DNA of 64,000 bases, from NCBI RefSeq assembly GCF_022761035.1, contig NZ_JAKWJP010000005.1:62001-126000 (forward strand), given 5' to 3'. The notes below the pieces were generated by a model, which saw only the letters and a list, made by a program, of their open reading frames with translations, had not been told where the DNA came from and ran no database searches. The DNA comes from Microbacterium sp. SS28 (GTDB lineage Bacteria > Actinomycetota > Actinomycetes > Actinomycetales > Microbacteriaceae). The translations under genes were made by a program, and so were the position numbers. Shown here in pieces: positions 1-9,129 of this stretch. Position 1 is the first letter of the stretch; every line of letters begins with the position of its first letter.

Positions 1-1815
1 CGCGCGGCCGGTGCCCCGGGGTCGGTCCACCGCGATGTACGGCTCGGCTCGAAGGCCGAAAACGATCTCCCGATAGTACGACGCCGGGCGACGGTGACCG
101 GTGATGTCGATGTCACCACACCACGCCGTGAGCCAGGGGTAGGGAGCGAACTCTTCGTCGTCGAACCGGGTACTGCCGAGGCCGGCCTCGCCGAGGTAGT
201 CCCAACCCGTCCAGGTGAAGTCCCCGATCACGTGCGGGTGCTCGATGACCAAGCTCCACAGCTCGTCGATGTCTCTAGGAAGCGTCTCAGAGCCCAGGAC
301 GACCCGCTGGGGGAACCGCTCGAGGTCACCGGTGTAGCGGCTGGGGGCGTAGTTGTGTCCGACGACATCGACCACGGAATGTGTCTCCTCCGTCATATCG
401 GTGACTCGGTCGGAAAGGCTGAGCTCGTCGAAGAGGTGGTGCAACTCGCCCAACAGATCGTTCACGCCGACCTTCCCGCGCAGCTCGCCGGCCCTCTTCT
501 TGAGATCAGGGAGGAGCGCGGTGATTGTACCGACGAACCCGCTGACCGCGTTCGTCGTGTAGCGTGTCGGATCCAGCGCGCGAACCTTCTCAACCAGCCG
601 ACGACCCCAGCGCGCTCCGTGGGGATTTCCGGCGTCGAGAACCTCGTTGCCGATCGAGTAGACGATGACGCTGGGGTGGTTGAAGTCCTTCGCGACGAGT
701 GACTCGACATCCCGTTCCCACCACTCCGGGAACGAGAGGGAGTAGTCGAAGGAGTTCTTCGCGGTCGTCCACATGTCGAACGTCTCGTCGATGACGAGCA
801 TCCCGAGACGATCGCAGGCCTCGATCATCGCGATGCTCAGCGGGTTGTGCGATGCGCGGACCGCGTTGAAACCCGCTAGCTTCAGGATCTCGATGCGTCG
901 CTCCTCGGCGCGGCCGATGGCTGCGGCCCCTAGGACGCCGTTGTCGTGATGAATGCAAGCCCCACGCAGCTTGACGACCTCGCCGTTGATCCGGAGTCCG
1001 TCGATCGGATCGAGCGAGAGGCTCCGAATGCCGAAGGAGGTCTCGAGGTCGTCGATCCGCTCATCGCGATCCCAGACCTCGGTCACGGCACGATACAGGT
1101 TCGGATTCGCCACGCTCCACAGTCGCGGTGAGGGGACATACGCGCGCTGGCGGACGACGGCGCACTCCCCCGCCCTCACTGTGAGCGGCGATGAGGTCGT
1201 CGTCACCTCTGAACCCAAGGCGTCGAGAATTCTCCAGTGCACCGAGAGGGTCCGCGTGACGACGTCCTCGTTCACGATCCTGGCGCTGATCGCCACGACC
1301 GCCTTGTCTTCGTCGATTTCGGGCGTGCTGATCCGGACGCCGTCGGTGGCGAGGTGGGCGAGTCCAGTCACGGACAAAACCGTGTCGCGGTGGATGCCCA
1401 GGCCGGAGTACCACCGGGAGTCCTGGTGCGCTCGAGCCTCGACCACGACGGAGTTCTCCGCGCCATAGTGGAGGAATGGATCGAGCGGAACCGAGAAGAC
1501 AGAGTAGCCGTTCGGCCGCTGCGCAGCGAAGGCTCCGTTGACGAGAACGACGGCGTCTCGGTAGACGCCTTGAAGCTGTAGCGTCACGCGGCGGTCGCGC
1601 CAGTCCAACGGCGCCTGGAAGACCTTGCGGTACTCGACCGCGCCGCCGGCGAAGTAGCCGGATCCCTGTCCGTATTCGGGCGACCGCTCGAGCGCCAGCA
1701 TCGCGTCGTGCGGCAGCGTCACGGCCCTTCGGTCGTCTGGATTGTCGTTCAGCTCGGTGAAGATGCTCACCTTCGACTTGATCGTCCAGTCGCTGTTGAA
1801 AGACGAACGCGGCAT
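1..1815 (-). CDS. Glycoside hydrolase family 2 enzyme (beta-galactosidase/beta-glucuronidase type), 3' end outside window
   Basis: The frame is open from an ATG at 1815 to the window edge, giving about 605 N-terminal residues. The order is that of GH2 enzymes: jelly-roll sugar-binding domain, immunoglobulin-like domain, then a TIM barrel. The acid/base glutamate is seen in YSIGNEV (E391) and the nucleophile in LGSET (E510). A GAGGGAG ribosome site precedes the ATG. It is a paralogue of the GH2 gene at 5339-7771, with the acid/base at the same residue number, and is divergent from the sugar ABC transporter starting at 2071. GH2 enzymes cleave terminal beta-galactosides, beta-glucuronides or beta-mannosides. 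No signal peptide is visible, so it probably acts in the cytoplasm on imported oligosaccharides. The exact sugar cannot be read from the sequence. Confidence 0.9.
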   Translation of the reverse strand, partial: MPRSSFNSDWTIKSKVSIFTELNDNPDDRRAVTLPHDAMLALERSPEYGQGSGYFAGGAVEYRKVFQAPLDWRDRRVTLQLQGVYRDAVVLVNGAFAAQRPNGYSVFSVPLDPFLHYGAENSVVVEARAHQDSRWYSGLGIHRDTVLSVTGLAHLATDGVRISTPEIDEDKAVVAISARIVNEDVVTRTLSVHWRILDALGSEVTTTSSPLTVRAGECAVVRQRAYVPSPRLWSVANPNLYRAVTEVWDRDERIDDLETSFGIRSLSLDPIDGLRINGEVVKLRGACIHHDNGVLGAAAIGRAEERRIEILKLAGFNAVRASHNPLSIAMIEACDRLGMLVIDETFDMWTTAKNSFDYSLSFPEWWERDVESLVAKDFNHPSVIVYSIGNEVLDAGNPHGARWGRRLVEKVRALDPTRYTTNAVSGFVGTITALLPDLKKRAGELRGKVGVNDLLGELHHLFDELSLSDRVTDMTEETHSVVDVVGHNYAPSRYTGDLERFPQRVVLGSETLPRDIDELWSLVIEHPHVIGDFTWTGWDYLGEAGLGSTRFDDEEFAPYPWLTAWCGDIDITGHRRPASYYREIVFGLRAEPYIAVDRPRGTGRA

Positions 1816-1973
1816 GGTGACTCCCTCGGCGGCCGGCACGGTCGTCCGCGCCACCCCAACTGTGTCAATGCCCAGGTTCCGCGACAAGAAGTTGCGCAAT
1901 GGCCGAGTCCGGACCCTGCGGCACGCGCCGGAAACGTCGGAGCCGAAGCCGAAGCAGCGCGAGATGGGTATTT

Positions 1974-1991
1974 GCGCAACAACGTTTGCGC
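1974..1991. promoter_or_regulatory. Inverted repeat, candidate LacI-type operator
   Basis: The arms GCGCAA and TTGCGC flank a 6-base centre containing ACG in the divergent GH2/transporter promoter region. The layout resembles LacI-family operators. A further TTGCGCAA palindrome lies near 1893. The cognate regulator is unknown, as the nearest regulator gene (7791-8567) is of the IclR family. Confidence 0.4.
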
Positions 1992-2033
1992 GGGTTGCCC
2001 CGAGGGATAGCCTCGGAGTAACCTGTCGTCACA

Positions 2034-2048
2034 TGGAAATACATTCCA
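2034..2048. promoter_or_regulatory. IclR-like palindrome upstream of the sugar transporter
   Basis: TGGAAATACATTCCA is a 15-base inverted repeat with perfect TGGAA/TTCCA arms. It lies 23 bases before the GTG of the first permease gene. It resembles the TGGAAAT-N-ATTTCCA consensus I recall for enterobacterial IclR. The IclR-family gene at 7791-8567 is the obvious candidate binder. A weaker copy is at 8989-9003. Confidence 0.45.
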
Positions 2049-2070
2049 ACTGATAGAAGAGAAGTCAACG

Positions 2071-3018
2071 GTGACCACTACTACTCCCCCAGTGCGCATG
2101 GCGCCCGAATCCACCAGGGACAGCCTGAAAGGGAGTCGCCGGAGGCGGTCCAGCACCGTGGGCCGCGGACTCTGGTGGTTTGCGCTGCCCGCCATCGTGG
2201 TTTACGCCTACGTTGTCATCGTCCCGTCTGTGGTGGGCATGTTCTCTTCGTTCACCAACTGGTCGTTCCTCAACTCCCCGCCGGACTTCGTCGGGCTCGA
2301 CAATTTCGTCAGAGCATTCCAGGGCGAGGCCGGCCCGGCTGCTATCCGCACCCTCTTCATGGCGATCGTCGTCGTGATCGCGCAGAACGTTCTGGGGCTC
2401 GGGCTGGCCCTGCTGCTGCACGGTGCGGTGTTCGGGCGGAACGTCCTTCGCACGATCATTTTCGCGCCGATGGTGGTGTCTGCGCTGGTCGTCGGCTACC
2501 TCTTCAAGTACATCTTCGGCCCGCCCGGCATCGGCGCCGCCAACGCACTTCTTGCGGCCGTCGGTCTGCCGCAGGTCGACTTCCTCGGCAACCCGACAAC
2601 GGCTTTGTGGATCATTATCGTCACGGTGATCTGGCAGTACACCGGGGGCACGATGATCATCTATCTCGCCGGCCTGCAAGGCGTGCCCCAGGAACTCGAC
2701 GAAGCCGCAGCGCTGGATGGTGCCGGCTACTGGAAGCGCTTCTGGTATATCACTCGACCGCTTCTCGCACCCGCCATCACGATCAACCTGATGATCGGCC
2801 TGATCGGCGGGCTGAAGATTTTCGATCAGATCATCTCCCTGACCAACGGGGGGCCCGGCAACCAGACACAGACCATCTCCACGCTGATCTACCAGATCTT
2901 CTCGAGCTTCGGTGAGTACGGCCGCGCTGCCGCACTCGCAGTCGTGCTCACAATCGGCGTCGCCATCCTTTCCCTCATACAGTTCCGCGTTCTGCGGAGG
3001 CAGGAGCGCAACTCGTGA
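2071..3018 (+). CDS. Carbohydrate ABC transporter permease, MalF/UgpA type
   Basis: This 315-residue integral membrane protein has about six transmembrane helices and the binding-protein-dependent permease motif EAAALDGAGYWKRF followed by TRPLLAP, which docks the ATPase. It carries a basic cytoplasmic N-terminus. The GTG start follows an AGAAGAGAAG stretch. It overlaps the next permease by four bases (GTGA), so the two are translationally coupled and should form the heterodimeric channel. No ATP-binding subunit gene is nearby; actinobacterial sugar importers commonly share one MsiK-type ATPase encoded elsewhere. Confidence 0.93.
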   Translation: MTTTTPPVRMAPESTRDSLKGSRRRRSSTVGRGLWWFALPAIVVYAYVVIVPSVVGMFSSFTNWSFLNSPPDFVGLDNFVRAFQGEAGPAAIRTLFMAIVVVIAQNVLGLGLALLLHGAVFGRNVLRTIIFAPMVVSALVVGYLFKYIFGPPGIGAANALLAAVGLPQVDFLGNPTTALWIIIVTVIWQYTGGTMIIYLAGLQGVPQELDEAAALDGAGYWKRFWYITRPLLAPAITINLMIGLIGGLKIFDQIISLTNGGPGNQTQTISTLIYQIFSSFGEYGRAAALAVVLTIGVAILSLIQFRVLRRQERNS

Positions 3019-3839
3019 AGACCTCGCTAACGGGACGCATCGCCGCGAACAGCACCGCTTACATCACGACGCTGATCTTCCTCGTCCCGGTATATATCCT
3101 CATCAATCTGGCGTTCAAGCCCGCGGACGATCTATCAGCCGGGCTGCTCCCCAGTTCTCGGCCGACCCTGGACAACTTCATTCAGGCATGGAACGGCTCT
3201 ACACTGCCGCAGTCGATTTTCATGAGCATCCTGGTGACCGTACTGGCATCCCTCGTCTTGCTGGCGTTCGCGACGATGGCTGCGTATCCCCTCGCTCGTT
3301 CGACGTCGCGGTGGTCGACCGTCACGTTCTACGCCTTCCTCATCGGCCTGCTCCTGCCGTTCCAGCTCGCCATGATCCCGCTCTACATCCAGATGCGCGA
3401 TCTCGGGCTTCTGGGAACGATCTGGGCGCTCGTATTCATCTATTCCGGCGCCTTCATGCCCTTCTCGATCTTCCTTCTGACGACTTTCCTCCGTTCGAGC
3501 GTCCCCATCGAGTTCGAGGAGGCCGCCCACATCGACGGCTGCGGCCACGTGCGCACCTTCTGGCACGTCGTTCTGCCACTGCTTCGACCCGCGATCGGTA
3601 CGGTGTTCATCCTCAATGGCGTAGGCATCTGGAACGACTTCTTCACGCCCCTCATCTACCTGGCCGGCAGCGGACAGTCCACCATCCCCCTGGCCATCTA
3701 CAGCTTCGTCGGCCAGTACACGACGAATTGGCCGCTCATCTTCGCGGCGCTGATCATCTCGATGATCCCAATCCTGGCGCTCTATCTGATCTTCCAGCGC
3801 TACGTCATCCGGGGATTCGCGGGCGGGCTCAAGGGCTAA
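3015..3839 (+). CDS. Carbohydrate ABC transporter permease, MalG/UgpE type
   Basis: This 274-residue second permease of the importer has six hydrophobic segments and the EAA loop EEAAHIDGCGHVRTFW followed by LPLLRP. It starts at a GTG overlapping the stop of the upstream permease. With the 2071 gene it should form the membrane pore for a mono- or oligosaccharide delivered by the lipoprotein at 3927. Its position between two GH2 glycosidases points to import of a beta-linked oligosaccharide or glycoside. Confidence 0.93.
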   Translation: MKTSLTGRIAANSTAYITTLIFLVPVYILINLAFKPADDLSAGLLPSSRPTLDNFIQAWNGSTLPQSIFMSILVTVLASLVLLAFATMAAYPLARSTSRWSTVTFYAFLIGLLLPFQLAMIPLYIQMRDLGLLGTIWALVFIYSGAFMPFSIFLLTTFLRSSVPIEFEEAAHIDGCGHVRTFWHVVLPLLRPAIGTVFILNGVGIWNDFFTPLIYLAGSGQSTIPLAIYSFVGQYTTNWPLIFAALIISMIPILALYLIFQRYVIRGFAGGLKG

Positions 3840-3926
3840 GCGACCCGATGCTGACCGCAACAAGACGTCCGGCACCCAGCCGGATCCACCACCAAGAACT
3901 GCACTCACAGATAAGGAACTAGGTCG

Positions 3927-5198
3927 ATGAAGATCCGCAATCTAGCCGCGACAACTTCCGTCGTCGCAATCACGGCACTCGTGCTCACGGGCTGCTCGGG
4001 CGGAGGAGACACCCCGCCAGCTCCGTCGGATGGCGAAGTCAGTGGCACGCTGACCGGAGTGTTCTCCTCCATCTTCCAGGACACATACGAGGAGATCGCA
4101 GCAGCCTTCTCCGAGAAGTACCCCGATGTCACAGTTGACTTCGACTACCAGGGCGGGGACATCGCGCAACTCGTGATGACCCAGCTGCAGGGCGGCACCG
4201 CACCCGACATCCTCACCTCGTTCCCCGGCGGAGACCCGAAGGACAACGCCGACAACGTGGCGCCGTTGGCCGCCAACGGACTGATCCTCCCCCTGGAGGT
4301 GACGTGGGCGGGCGACCTGCCGGAGGCGTGGGCGAACGACTTCACGTACGACGGTGAGGTCTACGCCTATCCGGGTGCGCTGCAGCCGTTGGCCGGCATT
4401 TACAACCAGACCAAGATGGATGAACTCGGGCTGTCCATCCCCACCACACTCGACGAGGTGCTCCAGCTCTGCGCGGACGCGACCGATGCCGGCGTGTACG
4501 CCTACGCACAGGGACTCGGCGAGGCCGCCGCCGGACCGCAGATGTTCCCGTTCGCGCAGACTGCAACGCTGCTCGAGCAGGAGATGCCCGACTTCGACGA
4601 GCAGCTGGCGAGCGGAGATATCACGTACCAGGATTCCCCGTGGGTCGACATCTTCGAGATTCAGCAGGACCTCTGGGACGCCGGATGCTTCGGCGAGGGC
4701 GCGCTCGGACGATCCCGCGAGCAGGGCGGCAACGCCGTGGCCGCCGGTCAAGCCCTGGGAATCGTGGATGTCGGCGCCGTCCTGGCCACCCTGTCTGCCG
4801 CCGGGCCCGACAACTCCTACGTGGTGGCGCCCGTTCCGGCGAACAACGACGGCGAGACATTCGTGACGGCATTGCCGGGCTTCGTGAACACCATCAATGC
4901 GAAGGCGAAAAACCCCTCGGCCGCCCAGGCGTTCATGGAGTTCTTGGGTTCCCCTGAGGCCTCGGCGATCTACGCGGACGGCTTCAAGTCGGTTCCGGTT
5001 CTCCCTAACGATCAGTACACGCCGCCGGCAGAGCTCGAAGCGTTCGCAGCCCTCATCGCGGAGAACAAGGGCGTGTCGCTGCCCACCCTGCAAACCGAAG
5101 TGCAGGCGACGATGAACCAGCAACTGCAGGCGATGTTCCTCGGCAACACCACTCCTGAAGGCGTGGCCGAAAGCATGCAATCCGCCTACAAGCAGTAG
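3927..5198 (+). CDS. Extracellular sugar-binding lipoprotein of the ABC importer
   Basis: This 423-residue protein starts with a lipoprotein signal (KIRN, a hydrophobic stretch, then the lipobox LTGC with the lipidated cysteine at C23). The mature part has the pattern of family 1 solute-binding proteins, including GTAPDIL and a late YADGFKSVPVLPN segment. It would be anchored outside the membrane and hand sugar to the two permeases just upstream. The gap of about 87 bases after the permease gene and the strong terminator after it make it the last gene of the transporter operon. Confidence 0.93.
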   Translation: MKIRNLAATTSVVAITALVLTGCSGGGDTPPAPSDGEVSGTLTGVFSSIFQDTYEEIAAAFSEKYPDVTVDFDYQGGDIAQLVMTQLQGGTAPDILTSFPGGDPKDNADNVAPLAANGLILPLEVTWAGDLPEAWANDFTYDGEVYAYPGALQPLAGIYNQTKMDELGLSIPTTLDEVLQLCADATDAGVYAYAQGLGEAAAGPQMFPFAQTATLLEQEMPDFDEQLASGDITYQDSPWVDIFEIQQDLWDAGCFGEGALGRSREQGGNAVAAGQALGIVDVGAVLATLSAAGPDNSYVVAPVPANNDGETFVTALPGFVNTINAKAKNPSAAQAFMEFLGSPEASAIYADGFKSVPVLPNDQYTPPAELEAFAALIAENKGVSLPTLQTEVQATMNQQLQAMFLGNTTPEGVAESMQSAYKQ

Positions 5199-5263
5199 CT
5201 ATCCCGGCCGCCCGGGCGATGTCACGATGACCGTGCTCGGTTACCGCTGACACCCGCGCGAGC

Positions 5264-5295
5264 AACGGCCCCGGTCCTCGGACCGGGGCCGTTCT
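5264..5295 (+). terminator. Intrinsic-type hairpin after the sugar-binding protein gene
   Basis: A perfect 13-base stem (AACGGCCCCGGTC and its complement) with a CTCG loop follows the binding-protein stop and precedes the GH2 gene at 5339. There is only a short T run, as is common in high-GC bacteria. Confidence 0.8.
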
Positions 5296-5338
5296 GCCAA
5301 GTCGCCGGGCGATCACCCATCGAACGTGAAGGAACGAG

Positions 5339-7771
5339 ATGACGAAAACTTCATTCAACGAGGGTTGGAGTGTGCGGCCTTGGGCGAGCATCTTCGCCGC
5401 TCTTGGCGGCAGCCGCCCTCCGGCCCTCCCCGTCACGCTCCCCCACGACGCCGTCCTCGACCTCGATCGCGACCCGACGAACGAGCCGGAGCATGCATAC
5501 TTCCCGGGGGGCGCGTTCGAGTACTCGAAGACCATCGAGGTGCCCGTCGAATGGCGGGACAAGCGAGTGTCGATCGTCTTCGAGGGGATCTATCGCGACG
5601 CGATGGTCTTCGTCAATTCCGCGCTCGCGGGCCAACGACCATACGGGTACTCCTCCTTCACGGTCACCCTCGACCCCTTCCTGCGGTACGGCCAGACCAA
5701 TACGATCCGCGTCGACGCCCGCGTACACAACGACTCCCGTTGGTACAGCGGCGGAGGGATCTTTCGCGACACGCACCTCGTCGTCTCGGACCTTGTCCAC
5801 ATGGCCGAGGACGGCGTCGTGGTGACCACCCCGGATGTGGCGCGGGATGTGACCGCAGTCGAAGTTGCCGTCACGATACGCAACGACAGCACCGCCACCG
5901 ACAGCGTCAGGGTCGACGTCCAGCTGGTGGGACCGGACGGTATCGTGTGCGCCCAGGCAACCGCACCCATCACCATTCTCGCCGCGGACGGCGCCGTGAC
6001 ACGACTGCGGTTGTACGTACGCTCGCCCGCGCTCTGGGGAGTGGACCATCCGCAGCTGTATCGCGCTGTGGTCACCGCGAAGCGCGAGGATGCCGTCATC
6101 GACGAGAGAACCGTCGTCTTCGGCATCCGCAGACTTCAGCTCGACCCGATGAACGGTCTTCGCCTGAACGGAGAAGTCGTGACCCTGCGCGGCGCATGCA
6201 TCCACCATGACAACGGCATCCTGGGCGCGGCAACGATCGGCCGGGCAGAGGAGCGGCGGATCGAGCTGCTCAAAGCAGCCGGCTTCAACGCGATCCGCAG
6301 CTCGCACTACCCCGCCAGTTCGTCAATGCTGGACGCCTGTGACCGGATCGGAATGCTGGTCATCGACGAAGCATTCGATATGTGGGCGCAGGGAAAGTCC
6401 GCGTTCGACTATTCGCTGAACTTCACGGATTGGTGGGAACGCGACATCGAGGCCATGGTCGCGAAAGACCGCAACCACCCCAGCGTGATCATGTACTCCA
6501 TCGGAAATGAGATTCCCGAGACCGGCGACCCGCACGGTTCGGCGCTCGGTCGGCGAATCGCAGAGAAGGTGCGCTCGCTCGACGCGACCCGCTACGTCAC
6601 GAACGGCATCAACGGCATCGTCTCCACGCTCGAAGAGGTGCTTGCGGCGACGAGCCGCGAGTCCGCCGACGGTGTGAATGACGTGCTGGCCGATGACACC
6701 GGCGTGGCCAATCCCATGAACGCGGCAGAGTTCGTCACACGGCGCACCGAGGAGTCCTTCTCCGTCCTCGACGTCGCGGGCATGAACTACGGCGAGGCGC
6801 GATACGAGCTCGATCGAGAACTCTTCCCCAACCGCGTCATCGTCGGCAGTGAGACCTTCACGGCGCAGATCGCGCTCGGCTGGGATCTCGTGGAACGCCT
6901 ACCGCATGTGATCGGCGACTTCACATGGACCGGATTCGACTATCTCGGCGAAGTCGGCCTCGGGCGCCACGCATTCGCCGATGATAAGGACACGTTCCTC
7001 GGCGCCTATCCGTGGGTCGCGGCGTGGTGCGGCGACCTCGACCTCACCGGCTATCGCAGACCGCAGTCGTACTATCGCGAGATCGTCTTCGGGCTCGCGG
7101 CAGGGCCATACATCGCCGTTCTCCGTCCCAGCCGACGCGAACGGGTGGCGCAGGCGACGCAGTGGGCATGGACGGACTCGACGAGCAGCTGGACCTGGGA
7201 CGTCGAAGCCGGAACGGTCCTGTCCGTCGAGGTCTACGCCGACGCTGACGAGGTCGAGCTGCTGCTCAACGGCGTCTCGCTCGGCAGGAAGGACGCTGGG
7301 CGCTCCGTGGCATTCCGGAGCGCTTTCGATGTGCCATACGCCCACGGTGAGCTGGTCGCGGTGGCATACTCGCACGGGCACGAGCAGGCTCGAAGCACGC
7401 TGCGATCCGCTAGCGGGGACACGATTCTCCGAGTGTCACCCGATCGCCGGCGCGTGACGGCTGATCATCGGGACCTCGTCTTCGTCACCGTGGAGTTGCG
7501 TGATGCGGCCGGAACACTTGTCACGAGCGACGATCGCGTACTGACCGCGGAGGTGCGGGGGTCAGGAGTTCTGCAGGGGTTCGGCAGCGCACGCCCTTCG
7601 ACAACCGAGGGCTACCGGACAGGGACGCACACGACGTTCGAGGGACGGGCGCTGGCGATCGTGCGGCCGATCGGCGAAGGTCCCATCGTCCTCACGGTGT
7701 CCGGCGACGAACTCGGTCCCGTGGACGTGGAGATGGATGCTGTGGCCGCAGGAACAGCTGTCCCGATGTGA
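5339..7771 (+). CDS. Glycoside hydrolase family 2 enzyme with DUF4982 and C-terminal Ig-like domain
   Basis: This is an 810-residue GH2 glycosidase. The acid/base glutamate is E391 in YSIGNEI and the nucleophile E505 in VGSETF. After the TIM barrel comes a DUF4982-type module (VEVYADADEVELLLNG, about residues 630-660) and then an invasin-like Ig domain (about 690-800). The AAGGAACG ribosome site lies before the ATG. It is a second copy of the enzyme type encoded divergently at 1-1815, sharing large blocks such as the region before GACIHHDNG. It likely removes terminal beta-linked sugars from imported glycosides. There is no signal peptide. Two diverged copies suggest different linkages or sugars. 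Confidence 0.93.
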   Translation: MTKTSFNEGWSVRPWASIFAALGGSRPPALPVTLPHDAVLDLDRDPTNEPEHAYFPGGAFEYSKTIEVPVEWRDKRVSIVFEGIYRDAMVFVNSALAGQRPYGYSSFTVTLDPFLRYGQTNTIRVDARVHNDSRWYSGGGIFRDTHLVVSDLVHMAEDGVVVTTPDVARDVTAVEVAVTIRNDSTATDSVRVDVQLVGPDGIVCAQATAPITILAADGAVTRLRLYVRSPALWGVDHPQLYRAVVTAKREDAVIDERTVVFGIRRLQLDPMNGLRLNGEVVTLRGACIHHDNGILGAATIGRAEERRIELLKAAGFNAIRSSHYPASSSMLDACDRIGMLVIDEAFDMWAQGKSAFDYSLNFTDWWERDIEAMVAKDRNHPSVIMYSIGNEIPETGDPHGSALGRRIAEKVRSLDATRYVTNGINGIVSTLEEVLAATSRESADGVNDVLADDTGVANPMNAAEFVTRRTEESFSVLDVAGMNYGEARYELDRELFPNRVIVGSETFTAQIALGWDLVERLPHVIGDFTWTGFDYLGEVGLGRHAFADDKDTFLGAYPWVAAWCGDLDLTGYRRPQSYYREIVFGLAAGPYIAVLRPSRRERVAQATQWAWTDSTSSWTWDVEAGTVLSVEVYADADEVELLLNGVSLGRKDAGRSVAFRSAFDVPYAHGELVAVAYSHGHEQARSTLRSASGDTILRVSPDRRRVTADHRDLVFVTVELRDAAGTLVTSDDRVLTAEVRGSGVLQGFGSARPSTTEGYRTGTHTTFEGRALAIVRPIGEGPIVLTVSGDELGPVDVEMDAVAAGTAVPM

Positions 7772-7790
7772 GGCAGCTGTCCCGCGGCCG

Positions 7791-8567
7791 CTAATCCGTG
7801 GATGTCCCGCGGAAGGCGGAGATGACAGATCGAATTTCTTCCACCCGCTCGACGAGTTGCGGAAGCGGGAGGCGGAACGCAAGCGCGCTGACGCTCACTG
7901 CACCGATCGCGGGCGCGTTCGGATCCAGCCTGACAGGCAGCGCGACACAGTTGATCCCGATCTCGCTCTCTTGGTTGTCTATGCCGTAGCCCCGATCGCG
8001 AGTGCGGATGAGGTCGGCCCAGAGATCCTTCGCGGTGCTGATCGTCTGGGGTGTGCGCTGCGGATAGTCATCGCCGAGCAGTGCTCGAAGTTCGTGTTCT
8101 GAGCCGACCGCCTCCGCCAGGAGCACCTTGCCGACGCCCGTGGCGTATGCGGGGTTGCGGCCGCCGATGACCGACGTCAGTCGGATCGCCCCGATTGGCG
8201 GATCCACTTTCGCCCTGTAAACAACTTCTTGACCATCCAGGACCGCGTAATGCACGGTCTCACCGAATCTCCGAGCGAGTTCTTCGATCGCCGGCTGGAT
8301 CAGCGCTCGCTCTGGGCGGGCGGCGTAGCTGCTGAAAGCGAGCCGATAGAACTCATCCCCGAGAATGTAGACACCTCGTCCGAGCTGCATCGCGAGCCCC
8401 GCCCGCCGAAGCGTTGCAAGAGCTCGATGAACGGTGGACTTGGTGGCCCCCACATGCTGTGCAACCTCCTCGAGAGTTGCACCGGTCGGATAATCGGCCA
8501 GGGCGACCATCACCGCGAGAACCCTGTCGGCGCCGACGAGCCGTTCGTCCGCACCCGGAGCTGTCAT
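7791..8567 (-). CDS. IclR-family transcriptional regulator (first of two paralogues)
   Basis: This 258-residue protein has an N-terminal winged helix-turn-helix (ATLEEVAQHVGATKSTVHRA, about residues 34-53) and a C-terminal IclR effector domain (FGETVHYAVLDGQEVVYRAK, then TSVIGGRNPAYATGVGKVLL). It converges on the GH2 gene with 20 bases between the stops. The IclR gene at 18890-19693 is a clear paralogue with long shared blocks in both domains. IclR proteins bind small acids or sugar derivatives. This one probably controls the glycoside locus through TGGAA-N5-TTCCA type sites. Confidence 0.93.
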   Translation of the reverse strand: MTAPGADERLVGADRVLAVMVALADYPTGATLEEVAQHVGATKSTVHRALATLRRAGLAMQLGRGVYILGDEFYRLAFSSYAARPERALIQPAIEELARRFGETVHYAVLDGQEVVYRAKVDPPIGAIRLTSVIGGRNPAYATGVGKVLLAEAVGSEHELRALLGDDYPQRTPQTISTAKDLWADLIRTRDRGYGIDNQESEIGINCVALPVRLDPNAPAIGAVSVSALAFRLPLPQLVERVEEIRSVISAFRGTSTD

Positions 8568-8635
8568 GCGTTCCCCCTGCTCACGGATATCGATACCGCG
8601 AGCAGTGTCACTCGATGTGCTCGATTCCTGTGTTC

Positions 8636-8950
8636 TCAGGCTATCGGGCTCGCGGCACCCTCTCGTGAGTGGCGGGCGGGGGCAGGTACTCTTACGCCTC
8701 GGATAACGCTCGCGGAGGCGAAAAGCGCCCGGGACGCACCATCGACCAGGGCATCCGAAGTGACGGTGACCACGTCGGCCAGACGCAGATCGGCCGAGGA
8801 CGCGCCGATCAGGATGTCCACTTCACCCGCTTCCACTCGCCAGCGCAGTTCCGCATCGAGAAAGGCGAGCTGACTCATCGACACGCCGAACGAGACGTCG
8901 ACAGTCTCCCCAGGCTCGATATCCACGCGCTGGAAGCCGCCCCGTGGCTT
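8636..8950 (-). pseudogene. Remnant of a GH3 beta-glucosidase (C-terminal fibronectin-like domain only)
   Basis: Translation of the minus strand gives GFQRVDIEPGETVDVSF, then LAFLDAELRWRVEAGEVDI and GASSADLRL. This is the pattern of the fibronectin type III-like domain that ends GH3 glycosidases. The (beta/alpha) catalytic domains expected upstream (coordinates above 8950) are absent. The reading frame runs out into AT-rich unrelated sequence. It is therefore a truncated gene. A start codon at 9004 exists in frame but the first 20 or so residues match nothing expected. Confidence 0.75.
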
Positions 8951-8988
8951 CGTTTGATTGATCGAGCCTCTTGGAGTATTCTTACATT

Positions 8989-9013
8989 TGGAAGCATATT
9001 TCATTTGATGAAA
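8989..9013. promoter_or_regulatory. AT-rich regulatory-looking segment with two overlapping inverted repeats
   Basis: TGGAAGCATATTTCA (8989-9003) matches 11 of 15 positions of the palindrome at 2034-2048. It overlaps a perfect TTTCAT-ttg-ATGAAA repeat at 8999-9013. The segment is much richer in A and T than its surroundings. It could be the surviving operator of the lost GH3 gene or the promoter region of the gene at 9130. Confidence 0.4.
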
Positions 9014-9129
9014 GGCTATGCGGTGAACTCTGTGGCGGTTGAGGTGTGGACAGGCTCGGGCCGCCAGGCTGGCGGCGATCTCCGCACGACTTGCCCCGCC
9101 TCTCTCCCGGCATCCCTCGGGGTCCTCGC

